From the NCBI GenBank assembly GCA_036563895.1, contig DATCLN010000066.1, forward strand, positions 1 through 7,116: 7,116 nucleotides of DNA, written 5' to 3'. A program made the position numbers and the translations under genes. This document shows, in pieces, positions 1-6,119 of this stretch; within the stretch, counting starts at the first letter, position 1, and each line of letters starts with the position of its first letter. This DNA comes from ZCTH02-B3 sp036563895 (GTDB lineage: Bacteria > Bacillota > Bacilli > Paenibacillales > Paenibacillaceae). The notes beneath the pieces were generated by a model. That model did no database searches and was not told the origin of the DNA. It saw nothing but the letters and a program-made list of their open reading frames with translations.

Positions 1-278
1 GCCGCCTGACCGGCATCGTTTCCGCGTACGACCTGCAGGCCAAGATGGAAGAAATCGAAACGGTGGCCGAGATCATGGTCCCCGCCGACACGGTCCTGGA
101 TCTTTCGGCCACGGCGAAGGACGCCCTCATCGCCATCGATCAGGCGAAATTCGGCATCGTTCCCGTTGTCGGGGCCGAAGGCCGGGTCGCGGGGGTTGTG
201 ACCAAAGGAAGCCTGCTCACGATGTTTTCCCGGCTGTGGGTGCAAAACGGACAAAACGGAGGTGAAACGCCGTCATGA
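1..278 (+). CDS. opuCA: OpuC-type osmoprotectant ABC transporter ATP-binding protein, C-terminal fragment with CBS region (5' truncated)
   Basis: Only the last 91 codons are in the window; the reading frame enters at base 3 and ends at TGA 276-278. The visible part is not the ATPase core but a CBS-type regulatory tail: RLTGIVSAYDL is the end of one CBS motif, followed by VAEIMVPADTVLDLSATAKDAL and then a second unit with IVPVVGAEGRVAGVVTKGSL. In the OpuCA/ProV family, tandem CBS domains follow the nucleotide-binding domain and tune transport to ionic strength or cyclic di-AMP (family knowledge; not tested here). The stop overlaps the start of the permease gene in an ATGA arrangement, so the two are translationally coupled. 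The permease and a quaternary-amine-binding lipoprotein downstream make the OpuCA assignment firm at family level. Whether this is OpuC, OpuB or another paralogue cannot be decided from the fragment. Confidence 0.88.
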   Translation, partial: RLTGIVSAYDLQAKMEEIETVAEIMVPADTVLDLSATAKDALIAIDQAKFGIVPVVGAEGRVAGVVTKGSLLTMFSRLWVQNGQNGGETPS

Positions 279-928
279 ACGCCACGCTGTGGGAGCAAAT
301 GATCCGGCAGCTCAATATGCGGTGGGAAGACCTGCTTATCGCCTTCGTCCAGCATATCCAGCTTGTCGGCGTGTCCATGGCCATCGCCATCGCCATCGGC
401 GTCCCCCTGGGCGTGCTGATCACCCGCGTGGCGCACCTGCGCAGCGGCGTGCTGGGAACCGCTGGCGTGCTGCAGACGATTCCGAGCCTCGCTCTGCTCG
501 GGTTCATGATCCCGCTGCTCGGGATCGGCGTGCCGACCGCCGTGGCGGCGCTCTTTCTCTACTCCCTCCTCCCCATCATCCGGAACACCTACACGGGAAT
601 CCGGGATGTGGACAAATCGATCATCGAGGCCGCCAGAGGAATGGGGATGACGGATTTGCAAATCCTGATCCGTGTACAGTTTCCCCTCGCCCTGTCCGTC
701 ATCATGGCCGGCATCCGGACCGCCACCGTCATCAACGTGGGCACGGCGACGCTGGCCGCCTTCATCGGCGCCGGCGGTCTCGGGGACTTCATCTTCCTGG
801 GCATCGCCCGCAGCATCGACGCCCTGGTGCTGCTCGGCGCGATTCCCGCCGCCCTGCTGGCGCTTTTGTTCGACTTCGTCCTGGGGCTGCTCGAAAAGTG
901 GACCGTCCCGAAAGGACTGAAAATCTGA
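275..928 (+). CDS. opuCB: OpuC-type glycine betaine/carnitine/choline ABC transporter permease
   Basis: This 217-residue integral membrane protein is the same length as B. subtilis OpuCB (217 aa, from memory). It has about five to six hydrophobic segments, beginning near residue 22 (LIAFVQHIQLVGVSMAIAIA). The cytoplasmic EAA loop that docks on the ATPase starts at Glu118 (EAARGMGMTDLQILIRVQF). It is followed by the family-typical stretch INVGTATLAAFIGAGGLGD. The start is ATG 275, which overlaps the ATPase stop by three bases; GGAGGTG at 258-264 lies ten bases upstream. The role is the translocation channel for quaternary ammonium osmoprotectants across the cytoplasmic membrane. In most OpuC operons a second, similar permease (OpuCD) pairs with it. 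None follows here, so this protein may form a homodimer or pair with a product encoded elsewhere. YehW/OsmU-type permeases are close relatives and cannot be fully excluded. Confidence 0.92.
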   Translation: MNATLWEQMIRQLNMRWEDLLIAFVQHIQLVGVSMAIAIAIGVPLGVLITRVAHLRSGVLGTAGVLQTIPSLALLGFMIPLLGIGVPTAVAALFLYSLLPIIRNTYTGIRDVDKSIIEAARGMGMTDLQILIRVQFPLALSVIMAGIRTATVINVGTATLAAFIGAGGLGDFIFLGIARSIDALVLLGAIPAALLALLFDFVLGLLEKWTVPKGLKI

Positions 929-958
929 GGTTGTTAAAACATTTTGGGGGTTGATACC

Positions 959-1861
959 ATGAAACGGATTCGCATATTGCTTCTGGCGGCCGTCGTGACC
1001 GCCGCCGTCACGCTCGTTTCCGCCTGCGGCCTGCGGTCGGGTTCCGGCGGCGACGGCGGACGGATTACGGTCGGGTCCAAAAACTTCACGGAAAACATCA
1101 TCCTGGCCCACATGATGGCCGAGCTCATCGAGGCGAAAACCGACCTCAAGGTGGACCGGAAAGTCAACCTCGGCGGGTCCAACGTGGCCTGGAAAGCGCT
1201 GCTGAACAACGACATCCAGCTGTATCCGGATTACACCGGAACCATCGTCGCCAACTACTACCAGGAGGAAACGGGGACCTCGCAGGAAACGCTGGACAAG
1301 GCGCGGCAGCTCCTGATGCAGGACAATCTGGCGTTCCTTGAACCGTATGGGTTCAACAACACCTATACCCTGGCGGTCAAGAAGGAAACGGCCGAAAAAT
1401 ACGGACTCAAAACCTTCAGCGACCTTGCCAAAGTGGCAGGAGAACTTGTGCTGGGTTGCGAATTCGAGTTCCTCGACCGGCCCGACGGCTACCCCGGCCT
1501 TCGGGCGGCGTACGGCATGAACTTCAAGGATGCCATCGGCATGGACCACGGCATCATGTACCGGTCCCTGGCCGAGGGCAAGGTCGACGTCATCGACGCC
1601 TTCTCCACCGACGGCCAGATCGTCGTCTACAATCTGGTCATCCTGGAAGACGACAAATCCTTCTTCCCGCCCTACGACGCGGGCCCGCTGATCCGCCAGG
1701 ACGTGCTGGACAAATATCCGGAACTGGAAGACGTCCTGAACCTCTTGGGCGGCGTCATCAGCGAGTCCGACATGCAGGCCCTCAACGCGAAGGTGGACGA
1801 GGAAGGTCTGAAAGCCGAAGACGTGGCCCGCGACTTCCTCGCGGAAAAAGGCCTGATCTGA
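959..1861 (+). CDS. opuCC: OpuC-type osmoprotectant-binding lipoprotein
   Basis: This 300-residue extracytoplasmic substrate-binding protein captures glycine betaine, carnitine, choline or similar solutes for the adjacent permease. Residues 1-22 form a lipoprotein signal peptide: MKRIR, then a hydrophobic stretch, then the lipobox VSAC with the lipidated Cys at position 23. A short Gly/Ser linker follows. The mature domain opens with ITVGSKNFTENIILAHM, a hallmark of the OpuAC/QAT binding family (two-lobed Venus flytrap fold). YPDYTGT and NNTYTL supply tyrosines of the kind that form the aromatic cage for quaternary ammonium groups (family knowledge). FEFLDRPDGYPGLRAAYG and DAFSTDGQI are further family motifs. 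I chose ATG 959 because the signal peptide begins there and GGGGGT at 946-951 precedes it; an upstream in-frame TTG at 944 would absorb that Shine-Dalgarno sequence. The gap to the permease gene is 30 bases, consistent with one operon. Confidence 0.93.
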   Translation: MKRIRILLLAAVVTAAVTLVSACGLRSGSGGDGGRITVGSKNFTENIILAHMMAELIEAKTDLKVDRKVNLGGSNVAWKALLNNDIQLYPDYTGTIVANYYQEETGTSQETLDKARQLLMQDNLAFLEPYGFNNTYTLAVKKETAEKYGLKTFSDLAKVAGELVLGCEFEFLDRPDGYPGLRAAYGMNFKDAIGMDHGIMYRSLAEGKVDVIDAFSTDGQIVVYNLVILEDDKSFFPPYDAGPLIRQDVLDKYPELEDVLNLLGGVISESDMQALNAKVDEEGLKAEDVARDFLAEKGLI

Positions 1862-1875
1862 CGCCGGGCGGTTTC

Positions 1876-1904
1876 TTTACATTCTTGCGGGGCCGTGGTA
1901 TCTT
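1876..1904 (+). promoter_or_regulatory. Predicted sigma-A-type promoter of the proBAC operon
   Basis: TTTACA (1876-1881) matches the -35 consensus at five of six positions, and TATCTT (1899-1904) matches the -10 at four of six, with an ideal 17-base spacer. Transcription would start near 1911, about 20 bases before the first base of the T-box Stem I, which is the expected geometry for a T-box leader. The promoter begins only 14 bases after the opuCC stop. Assigned by inspection only. Confidence 0.6.
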
Positions 1905-2127
1905 TTTAGTAGTGTTCCAAAAGGAAACGCGATGAAGGGAACCGAAGCGAAGTCCAGGCCCGTCCCAGAGAGCGGGCTCCGAGGCTGCAAGGGCCCGCCG
2001 GGTCTTTCGCTTCCCCCATCCCCGAGCGGCCGGCGACGAGCCGGACGGCACCCGCCGTTAACGGGACCAGAGGGGACGGAGTCCGGTACCTGCGGCGCTT
2101 TGGACGCCGGTATTGCGACCCCGTCAA

Positions 2128-2164
2128 CAAAGGTGGTACCGCGGAAGTTCGCTTCCGTCCTTTG
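2128..2164 (+). promoter_or_regulatory. T-box antiterminator element
   Basis: Helix A1 is CAAAGG (2128-2133) with CCTTTG (2159-2164), a perfect six base pairs. The seven-base bulge starts with TGGTACC and contains the tRNA 3'-end binding bases. Helix A2 is CGGAAG (2142-2147) with CTTCCG (2152-2157), closed by a TTCG tetraloop. The 3' halves of both helices are also the 5' arm of the terminator, so the two structures exclude each other. Confidence 0.9.
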
Positions 2165-2186
2165 GAGGGCGGAAGCGTTTTGTTTT
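2151..2186 (+). terminator. T-box intrinsic (leader) terminator
   Basis: GCTTCCGTCC (2151-2160) pairs with GGGCGGAAGC (2167-2176) over ten base pairs with a single G-U, loop TTTGGA, followed by GTTTTGTTTT (2177-2186). It ends transcription ahead of proB when tRNA-Pro is charged. Because no terminator is visible after opuCC, it would also stop readthrough from the opuC operon. Confidence 0.92.
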
Positions 2187-2199
2187 GGGGTGGCATGCG

Positions 2200-3330
2200 A
2201 TGAACCAGCGGATCGTGATCAAAATCGGCAGCAGTTCCCTCGCCTCGCCGGAAGGCGGGCTCATCCGCGAGCGCGTCCGGTTCCTCGCGGCGGAAATCGC
2301 GTCCGTCCTGCGGGAAGGCCGGCAGGTGCTCGTCGTTTCCTCGGGGGCGATCGCGGCCGGATACCGACTGCTCGGGTACAAGACAAGGCCGCGCCTCCTG
2401 CACGAGAAACAGGCGGCGGCCGCCGTCGGCCAGGCCCTGCTCATGCAGGCGTACCAGGAGGCGTTCGCGGAATACGGCCGTCCGGTGGCGCAAATCTTGC
2501 TCACCCGGCCGGATTTCGGCGACCGGCTGCGGGCCCGCAACGCGCTGGCCACCCTGGAGGAGCTCCTCCGCCAGGGAGCGGTGCCCGTCATCAACGAAAA
2601 CGACACCGTCGCCGTCGACGAAATCCGCTTCGGCGACAACGACACCCTTTCGGCGCTGACCGCCGCCCTGGTGAAGGCGGACGGCCTGTACGTGCTGACG
2701 GACACCGACGGCCTGTATACCGCGGATCCGCGCAAGCATGCGGACGCCCGCCGGATCGACCGGGTCGGGGTCATTACCGACGATCTTTTGCTTATGGCCG
2801 GCGGAGCGGGCACGGCGGTCGGCACCGGCGGCATGCGCTCCAAAATCGAAGCCGCCCGCATCGCCGCGGCGGGAGGCGTGCCGGTTTTCGTCGGCCGCGC
2901 GGCGGAACCGGGGGATCTCGCCGCCGCCCTGCGCGGCGAAGGCAAAGGCACCTATTTTGCCGCCGGCGAGCACACCCTTCCCGTCAAGAAACTGTGGATC
3001 GGCTACCTGTCGGAGCCGCGCGGCCAAATCATCGTCGACCCCGGCGCGGAACGGGCGCTGGTATACGGCGGCAAAAGCCTGCTCCCCGCCGGCGTCGTCA
3101 GGGCCGACGGCGATTTCAGCCCCGGCGACGTGGTGGAAGTGGCCGCCGAAGACGGCCGCGTCATCGGGCGCGGCATCGTCCGGCACTCCGTCCGCCAGGT
3201 GAACCGCATCCGCGGCCTGTCCAGCGAAGAAGCCATGCGTGCGGCAGAGATCCCGCGGCCGGAAATCATCCACCGCGACGAATGGGTCGCACTGCCGGAA
3301 CAACCAAAGGAGGTTCATGCCCGTGAGTGA
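2200..3330 (+). CDS. proB: Glutamate 5-kinase (ProB) with C-terminal PUA domain
   Basis: This 376-residue cytoplasmic enzyme phosphorylates L-glutamate with ATP to gamma-glutamyl phosphate, the first and usually proline-inhibited step of proline synthesis. The amino acid kinase domain covers about residues 4-260. It contains VIKIGSSSLAS (from residue 6), VSSGAIAAG (46-54), INENDTVAVDE (131-141), FGDNDTLSA (144-152), LTDTDGLYTADPR (166-178) and GTGGMRSKIEAA (208-219), all family hallmarks of substrate and nucleotide binding. The tail from about 280 to 370, with PAGVVRADGDFSPGDVVEV and an RGIVRHS strand, is a PUA domain, as in full-length bacterial ProB. Length is close to the usual 365-375. 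ATG 2200 is chosen because GGGGTGG (2187-2193) lies six bases upstream and the conserved N-terminus begins there; a longer in-frame reading would run back through the T-box terminator. An ATG at 2195 is out of frame. First gene of the T-box operon, overlapping proA. Confidence 0.97.
   Translation: MNQRIVIKIGSSSLASPEGGLIRERVRFLAAEIASVLREGRQVLVVSSGAIAAGYRLLGYKTRPRLLHEKQAAAAVGQALLMQAYQEAFAEYGRPVAQILLTRPDFGDRLRARNALATLEELLRQGAVPVINENDTVAVDEIRFGDNDTLSALTAALVKADGLYVLTDTDGLYTADPRKHADARRIDRVGVITDDLLLMAGGAGTAVGTGGMRSKIEAARIAAAGGVPVFVGRAAEPGDLAAALRGEGKGTYFAAGEHTLPVKKLWIGYLSEPRGQIIVDPGAERALVYGGKSLLPAGVVRADGDFSPGDVVEVAAEDGRVIGRGIVRHSVRQVNRIRGLSSEEAMRAAEIPRPEIIHRDEWVALPEQPKEVHARE
3306..3313 (+). promoter_or_regulatory. 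Shine-Dalgarno sequence of proA, inside the 3' end of proB
   Basis: AAAGGAGG is a near-perfect anti-16S match. It lies only three bases from ATG 3317 but nine bases from GTG 3323, so spacing favours the GTG as the main initiation codon. Its position inside proB suggests translational coupling of the first two proline enzymes. Confidence 0.75.
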
Positions 3331-4606
3331 GATCCGCGCGAAAAGCGAAGTCCGCACCGAAAGCGAAGTCCGCGCCAAGGCGCGCCTGGCCCGCGAAGCG
3401 GCGGCGGTTTTGGCCCGGCTTTCCACCGAACAGAAAAACGAAGCCCTGCTCCGCATGGCGGACGCCCTCGTCCGCCGACAGGACGAAATCCTTGCCGCCA
3501 ACGAAAGGGATCTGGAACGCGGCCGGCGGCAGGGCATGCCTTCCGCGCTGCTGGACCGCCTCATGCTGAATCCGTCGCGCATCGCCGGCATGGCGGAAGG
3601 CCTGCGCGAGGTCGCCTCCCTGCCCGATCCCGTCGGCGACGTGCTGGAAACCTTCCGGCGGCCGAACGGGCTCGAGATCGCCAAAGTGCGCGTGCCCCTC
3701 GGCGTGATCGGCATCATCTACGAAGCGCGTCCCAACGTCACCGCGGACGCCGCCGGGCTGTGCCTGAAAACTGGCAACGCCGTCGTGCTGCGCGGCAGCT
3801 CCTCGGCTCTCGAGTCCAACCGGAGCATCGTAGCCGTCCTCCGCGACGCTCTGGCCGGCACGGCGGTTCCGGCCGACGCCATTCAGCTGGTAGAGGACCC
3901 GGGACGCGGCACGGTGGATGACATGCTCAAGGCCAACGGCCTGCTGGACGTCCTCATCCCCCGCGGCGGCGCTTCCCTGATCCGCACCGTGGTGGAAAAC
4001 GCCACCGTCCCCGTCATCGAAACGGGTGCCGGCGTCTGCCACACGTATCTCGACGCTTCGGCCCGGCCGGACATGGCGGAAGAAATCGCCCTGAACGCCA
4101 AGCTGCAGCGGCCCTCCGTCTGCAACGCCATGGAGACGCTGCTCGTGCACCGCGAGTTCGCCGAAGACCATCTGGCCGGTCTTCTCGGCAAGTTCCGCGA
4201 CGCCGGCGTCGAGCTGCGGGGCTGCGAGCGCACCCGGCGCTTTGCGCCGTGGGCCAAGCCGGCCACGGACGAGGACTACGCGACGGAATACAACGACCTG
4301 ATCCTGAACGTCAGAGTGGTGGACGATCTCGACGAGGCGCTGGACCACATCCGCCGCTTCGGCACGATGCATTCCGAATGCATCGTCACCGAATCCGCGG
4401 AGAATGCGGAACGGTTCCTGCGGGAAGTGGACGCCGCCGCCGTCTACCACAACGCGTCCACCCGCTTCACCGACGGTTTCGAGTACGGGTTCGGCGCGGA
4501 GATCGGCATCAGCACGCAGAAACTGCACGCCCGCGGGCCGATGGGCCTGCCGGCGCTCACATCGTACAAGTACATCGTGCGGGGCAACGGACAAATCCGC
4601 AGGTAG
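3323..4606 (+). CDS. proA: Glutamate-5-semialdehyde dehydrogenase (gamma-glutamyl phosphate reductase)
   Basis: The enzyme reduces the ProB product gamma-glutamyl phosphate to glutamate-5-semialdehyde with NADPH, the second step of proline synthesis, and belongs to the aldehyde dehydrogenase superfamily. It is 427 residues from GTG 3323, or 429 from ATG 3317, slightly longer than many homologues (about 415). Motifs seen: VPLGVIGIIYEARPNVT (124-140), LKTGNAVVLRGSSSA, ETGAGVCHTYLD, and NAKLQRPSVCNAMETLLVH, whose Cys267 is the likely catalytic thiol. The ProA signature is near 333-355, with ALDHIRRFGTMHSEC. FTDGFEYGFGAEIGIS and RGPMGLPALTSYKY close the protein. GTG is chosen because AAAGGAGG is nine bases upstream; ATG 3317 is the alternative, with only three bases of spacing. 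The coding start overlaps the proB stop by 8 (or 14) bases. The N-terminus carries three tandem copies of a SEVRAK-like hexapeptide ahead of the normal family start. Confidence 0.97.
   Translation: MSEIRAKSEVRTESEVRAKARLAREAAAVLARLSTEQKNEALLRMADALVRRQDEILAANERDLERGRRQGMPSALLDRLMLNPSRIAGMAEGLREVASLPDPVGDVLETFRRPNGLEIAKVRVPLGVIGIIYEARPNVTADAAGLCLKTGNAVVLRGSSSALESNRSIVAVLRDALAGTAVPADAIQLVEDPGRGTVDDMLKANGLLDVLIPRGGASLIRTVVENATVPVIETGAGVCHTYLDASARPDMAEEIALNAKLQRPSVCNAMETLLVHREFAEDHLAGLLGKFRDAGVELRGCERTRRFAPWAKPATDEDYATEYNDLILNVRVVDDLDEALDHIRRFGTMHSECIVTESAENAERFLREVDAAAVYHNASTRFTDGFEYGFGAEIGISTQKLHARGPMGLPALTSYKYIVRGNGQIRR
3326..3379 (+). repeat. Three tandem 18-bp repeats encoding SEIRAK-SEVRTE-SEVRAK at the proA N-terminus
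   Basis: Units lie at 3326-3343, 3344-3361 and 3362-3379. Units 2 and 3 differ at only three of 18 bases; unit 1 is more diverged. The frame is kept, so the protein gains two extra charged hexapeptides. The third copy is the one continuous with the usual ProA N-terminus (SEVRAKARLAREAA), so the first two look like an in-frame expansion. The predicted structure is an extension of the N-terminal helix. Confidence 0.85.
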
Positions 4607-4622
4607 AAAGGAGCGGCAGCCG

Positions 4623-5480
4623 ATGGGCGGACACCCTTACGACATCTTCTTTCTCGGCGCCGGTTCCATGGCCGAGGCGCTGATTCGCGGCATTACGGGC
4701 TCGGGATTGCTGCCGCCGGAACGGGTGACCGCGGCCAACCGCCGAAGTGCCGGGCGGCTGCGCGAGCTGTCCGCGCGGTACGGCATCCGGCCGGCTTTCA
4801 GCGAAGAAGAAAAAATCGAAGCCCTGGCCCGCGCGGATGTGGTGGTGCTCGGCATGAAGCCGAAGGACGCCGCGGAAGCGATCGTCGCCCTGAGACCGCA
4901 TCTTGCGCCGCGCCATCTGATCGTATCGGTCATCGCCGGCCTGTCCATCGGCGTCATCCAGAACCTGCTCGGACGGAAACAGCCCGTGGTGCGGACGATG
5001 CCCAACACCTCCAGCCAGGTCGGACTGGGCGCCACCGGCATCGCCTTCTCGCCGGAGGTGGGCGCCGAGGACCGCGAAAGGGCCCTGGCCCTTTTTCGGG
5101 CCGTGGGTCTCGCCGCCGTGGTGGAAGAAGACCTCCTCGACGCCGTGACCGCCGTATCCGGCAGTGGTCCCGCATACATCTATTACATGATGGAAGCGAT
5201 GATGGAAGCCGCTGCTCGCCTCGGGCTTTCACCCGAGGCGGCCCGGGAACTCACCGTGCAGACCGTGCGGGGCGCGGCGGAGATGGTGCGGCTTACCGGC
5301 GAGGAACCGGCGGAGCTCCGGCGCCGCGTCACGTCCCCCGGCGGCACGACCCAGGAGGCCATCGAGACGCTGGAGCGCCTGGGTTTCCGCGAAGCGGTGA
5401 TCCAGGCCATGGAACGGGCCGCCCGCCGGGCGGGCGAACTGGGCGCCGCCATCGCCGCCGAAGCCGAAGGCCGCTCCTGA
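4623..5480 (+). CDS. proC: Pyrroline-5-carboxylate reductase
   Basis: This 285-residue cytoplasmic enzyme reduces delta-1-pyrroline-5-carboxylate (formed spontaneously from the ProA product) to L-proline with NAD(P)H, completing the pathway. The N-terminal Rossmann fold shows FFLGAGSMAEALIRG (9-23), with the GAGSM dinucleotide-binding turn, then VVVLGMKP and SVIAGLS. VVRTMPNTSSQVGLGATGI (from about residue 122) is the conserved central motif. The C-terminal helical dimerisation domain carries AVSGSGPAYIYYMMEAM (177-193) and the family signature VTSPGGTTQEAIETLE (236-251). Length is typical (about 265-285). ATG 4623 is supported by AAAGGAG at 4607-4613, nine bases upstream. The gap from the proA stop is 16 bases, so proBAC is one transcription unit under the T-box. 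In B. subtilis, proC-type genes are scattered rather than placed in proBA, so this compact arrangement is a modest difference. Confidence 0.97.
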   Translation: MGGHPYDIFFLGAGSMAEALIRGITGSGLLPPERVTAANRRSAGRLRELSARYGIRPAFSEEEKIEALARADVVVLGMKPKDAAEAIVALRPHLAPRHLIVSVIAGLSIGVIQNLLGRKQPVVRTMPNTSSQVGLGATGIAFSPEVGAEDRERALALFRAVGLAAVVEEDLLDAVTAVSGSGPAYIYYMMEAMMEAAARLGLSPEAARELTVQTVRGAAEMVRLTGEEPAELRRRVTSPGGTTQEAIETLERLGFREAVIQAMERAARRAGELGAAIAAEAEGRS

Positions 5481-5544
5481 ACGGAAAAACTTGAACCGCG
5501 ACGGAACCCTCGGCAAAATGAACGCAGGCCAGAGTTGCAATAAC

Positions 5545-5575
5545 AAAAGCCCGCATCCAATATGCGGGCTTCTCT
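5545..5575. terminator. Intrinsic terminator shared by converging proBAC and DUF2500 units
   Basis: AGCCCGCAT (5548-5556) and ATGCGGGCT (5562-5570) form a perfect nine-base-pair stem with a five-base loop CCAAT. Four A bases precede it on the + strand, so the - strand transcript ends in TTTTGTT, a good U-tract for the leftward genes. On the + strand the tract is the weaker TTCTCTC, so termination of proBAC may be less efficient. It lies 65 bases past proC and about 30 past the DUF2500 gene. Confidence 0.85.
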
Positions 5576-5602
5576 CATATTTCCGGATGCCTTTCCCTTG
5601 TC

Positions 5603-5989
5603 TCAGCGGGCCAGGCTTCTCATCGGTTCCGCGTCCCGTTCGAAATGCAGGAACGTGGTCCCCCGATACATCAGCACCCCTTCGTCCATTTCCGCCAGCA
5701 GGCCGTATCTGGCGCCGTCCGTGCGGAATTCGAGCCTGCGGCCGTCTTCCGTCTGGAACGTGACGTAGTAGGCGGTGTCCGTCTGCATCTGGACCGGCCC
5801 GTTTTCCTGGTAGAACGGCCGGGACGACACGTCCGGGCGCTTGCCGACGACGCGGGCGCGCACGGACACGACCGGACGGCCGCGGTCCCGCCAGCGCCCC
5901 GGCGACAGGGCGATCAGAAACAGCACGGCGGCGGCTCCGGCAGCCACCACGCCCAGAAACGGCAACAGGACGCCCTCCCACTCCGCCAC
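5603..5989 (-). CDS. DUF2500 family membrane-anchored protein, function unknown
   Basis: This small protein of 128 residues has one N-terminal membrane helix (about residues 7-28, VLLPFLGVVAAGAAAVLFLI) and a soluble domain. The domain contains VVSVRARVVGKRPDVSSR, then YYVTFQTEDGRRLEFR, YGLLAEMDEGVLMYRGT and FLHFER. This pattern of beta-strands and the Tyr-Gly-Leu-Leu-Ala-Glu box match my recollection of DUF2500, a widespread family without an assigned function. Such proteins are probably anchored in the cytoplasmic membrane; which side the domain faces is not established here. The start is GTG (complement of 5987-5989), supported by GGGAGGGG at 5997-6004 with seven bases of spacing. It lies downstream of dnaD in the same direction, with 130 bases between, and ends just before the shared terminator. 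No operon logic with its neighbours is apparent. Confidence 0.82.
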   Translation of the reverse strand: MAEWEGVLLPFLGVVAAGAAAVLFLIALSPGRWRDRGRPVVSVRARVVGKRPDVSSRPFYQENGPVQMQTDTAYYVTFQTEDGRRLEFRTDGARYGLLAEMDEGVLMYRGTTFLHFERDAEPMRSLAR

Positions 5990-6119
5990 CGCAAGTCCCC
6001 TCCCTTTCCCGCGAAATCCGTTCCGTTATTACCTATGACGCGGGCGGCCAAGGCATGCAAGCGGACTTGGGCACGAACGGGCGGGACATGCGGCCGTCAT
6101 CCGGCACGGGGAGCAAGCG

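Larger units (their letters stand above)
1928..2186 (+). promoter_or_regulatory. T-box riboswitch, predicted tRNA-Pro responsive, controlling proBAC
   Basis: All canonical parts can be drawn by hand. Stem I contains GAAGCGA (1944-1950) pairing TCGCTTC (2007-2013), GGCCCG (1957-1962) pairing CGGGTC (1999-2004) with one G-U, the distal AGAGAG motif (1967-1972), GCGGGC (1972-1977) pairing GCCCGC (1993-1998), and the apical GGCTGCAAGG. Just below the GAAGCGA helix, the 3' side of the predicted specifier loop is a C-run (2014-2017) followed by A. Each likely register reads CCC or CCA, both proline. A hairpin at 2030-2044 follows. The Stem IIA/B pseudoknot has ACGGC/GCCGT (2045-2058) with loop CCCG pairing CGGG at 2062-2065. 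Stem III spans 2087-2112. The T-box core AAAGGTGGTACCGCGG is at 2129-2144. Its bulge TGGT would pair with the free 3' end of an uncharged tRNA having discriminator A73, as expected for bacterial tRNA-Pro. Uncharged tRNA stabilises the antiterminator and allows transcription into proB. T-box control of proBA is known in B. subtilis. The exact specifier register is inferred. Confidence 0.93.

Noticed and set aside
944..958. Upstream TTG as start of the opuCC gene
   Set aside because: It adds five residues before a textbook lipoprotein signal peptide and would consume the Shine-Dalgarno sequence used by ATG 959.
140..1549. Open frame of 469 codons on the - strand opposite the opuC genes
   Set aside because: No recognisable domain; His/Asp/Gly/Arg-rich composition and full overlap with three conserved transporter genes mark it as a shadow frame.
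1932..3326. Open frame of 464 codons on the + strand beginning in the T-box leader
   Set aside because: It starts inside the riboswitch Stem I and overlaps proB in another frame; Arg/Gly/Pro-rich without domain content.
1906..3717. Long open frame of 603 codons on the - strand across the T-box, proB and the start of proA
   Set aside because: It is antisense to a riboswitch with full secondary structure and to two unmistakable enzymes. Its translation is low-complexity, rich in Arg, Gly, Ala and Asp, as expected for a GC-rich shadow frame.
3266..4594. Open frame of 442 codons on the - strand opposite proA
   Set aside because: Complementary-frame artefact of GC-rich codon usage; no motif or ribosome binding site found.
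5990..6119. Possible terminator of dnaD or promoter of the DUF2500 gene in the 130-base gap
   Set aside because: Only a 4-bp hairpin without a U-tract is visible, and a TAATAA-like -10 on the - strand lacks a -35 at proper spacing. Nothing firm enough to annotate.
6057..6119. Direct repeat GCAAGCG at 6057-6063 and 6113-6119
   Set aside because: Seven bases is too short to be meaningful in GC-rich DNA; no flanking mobile-element features.
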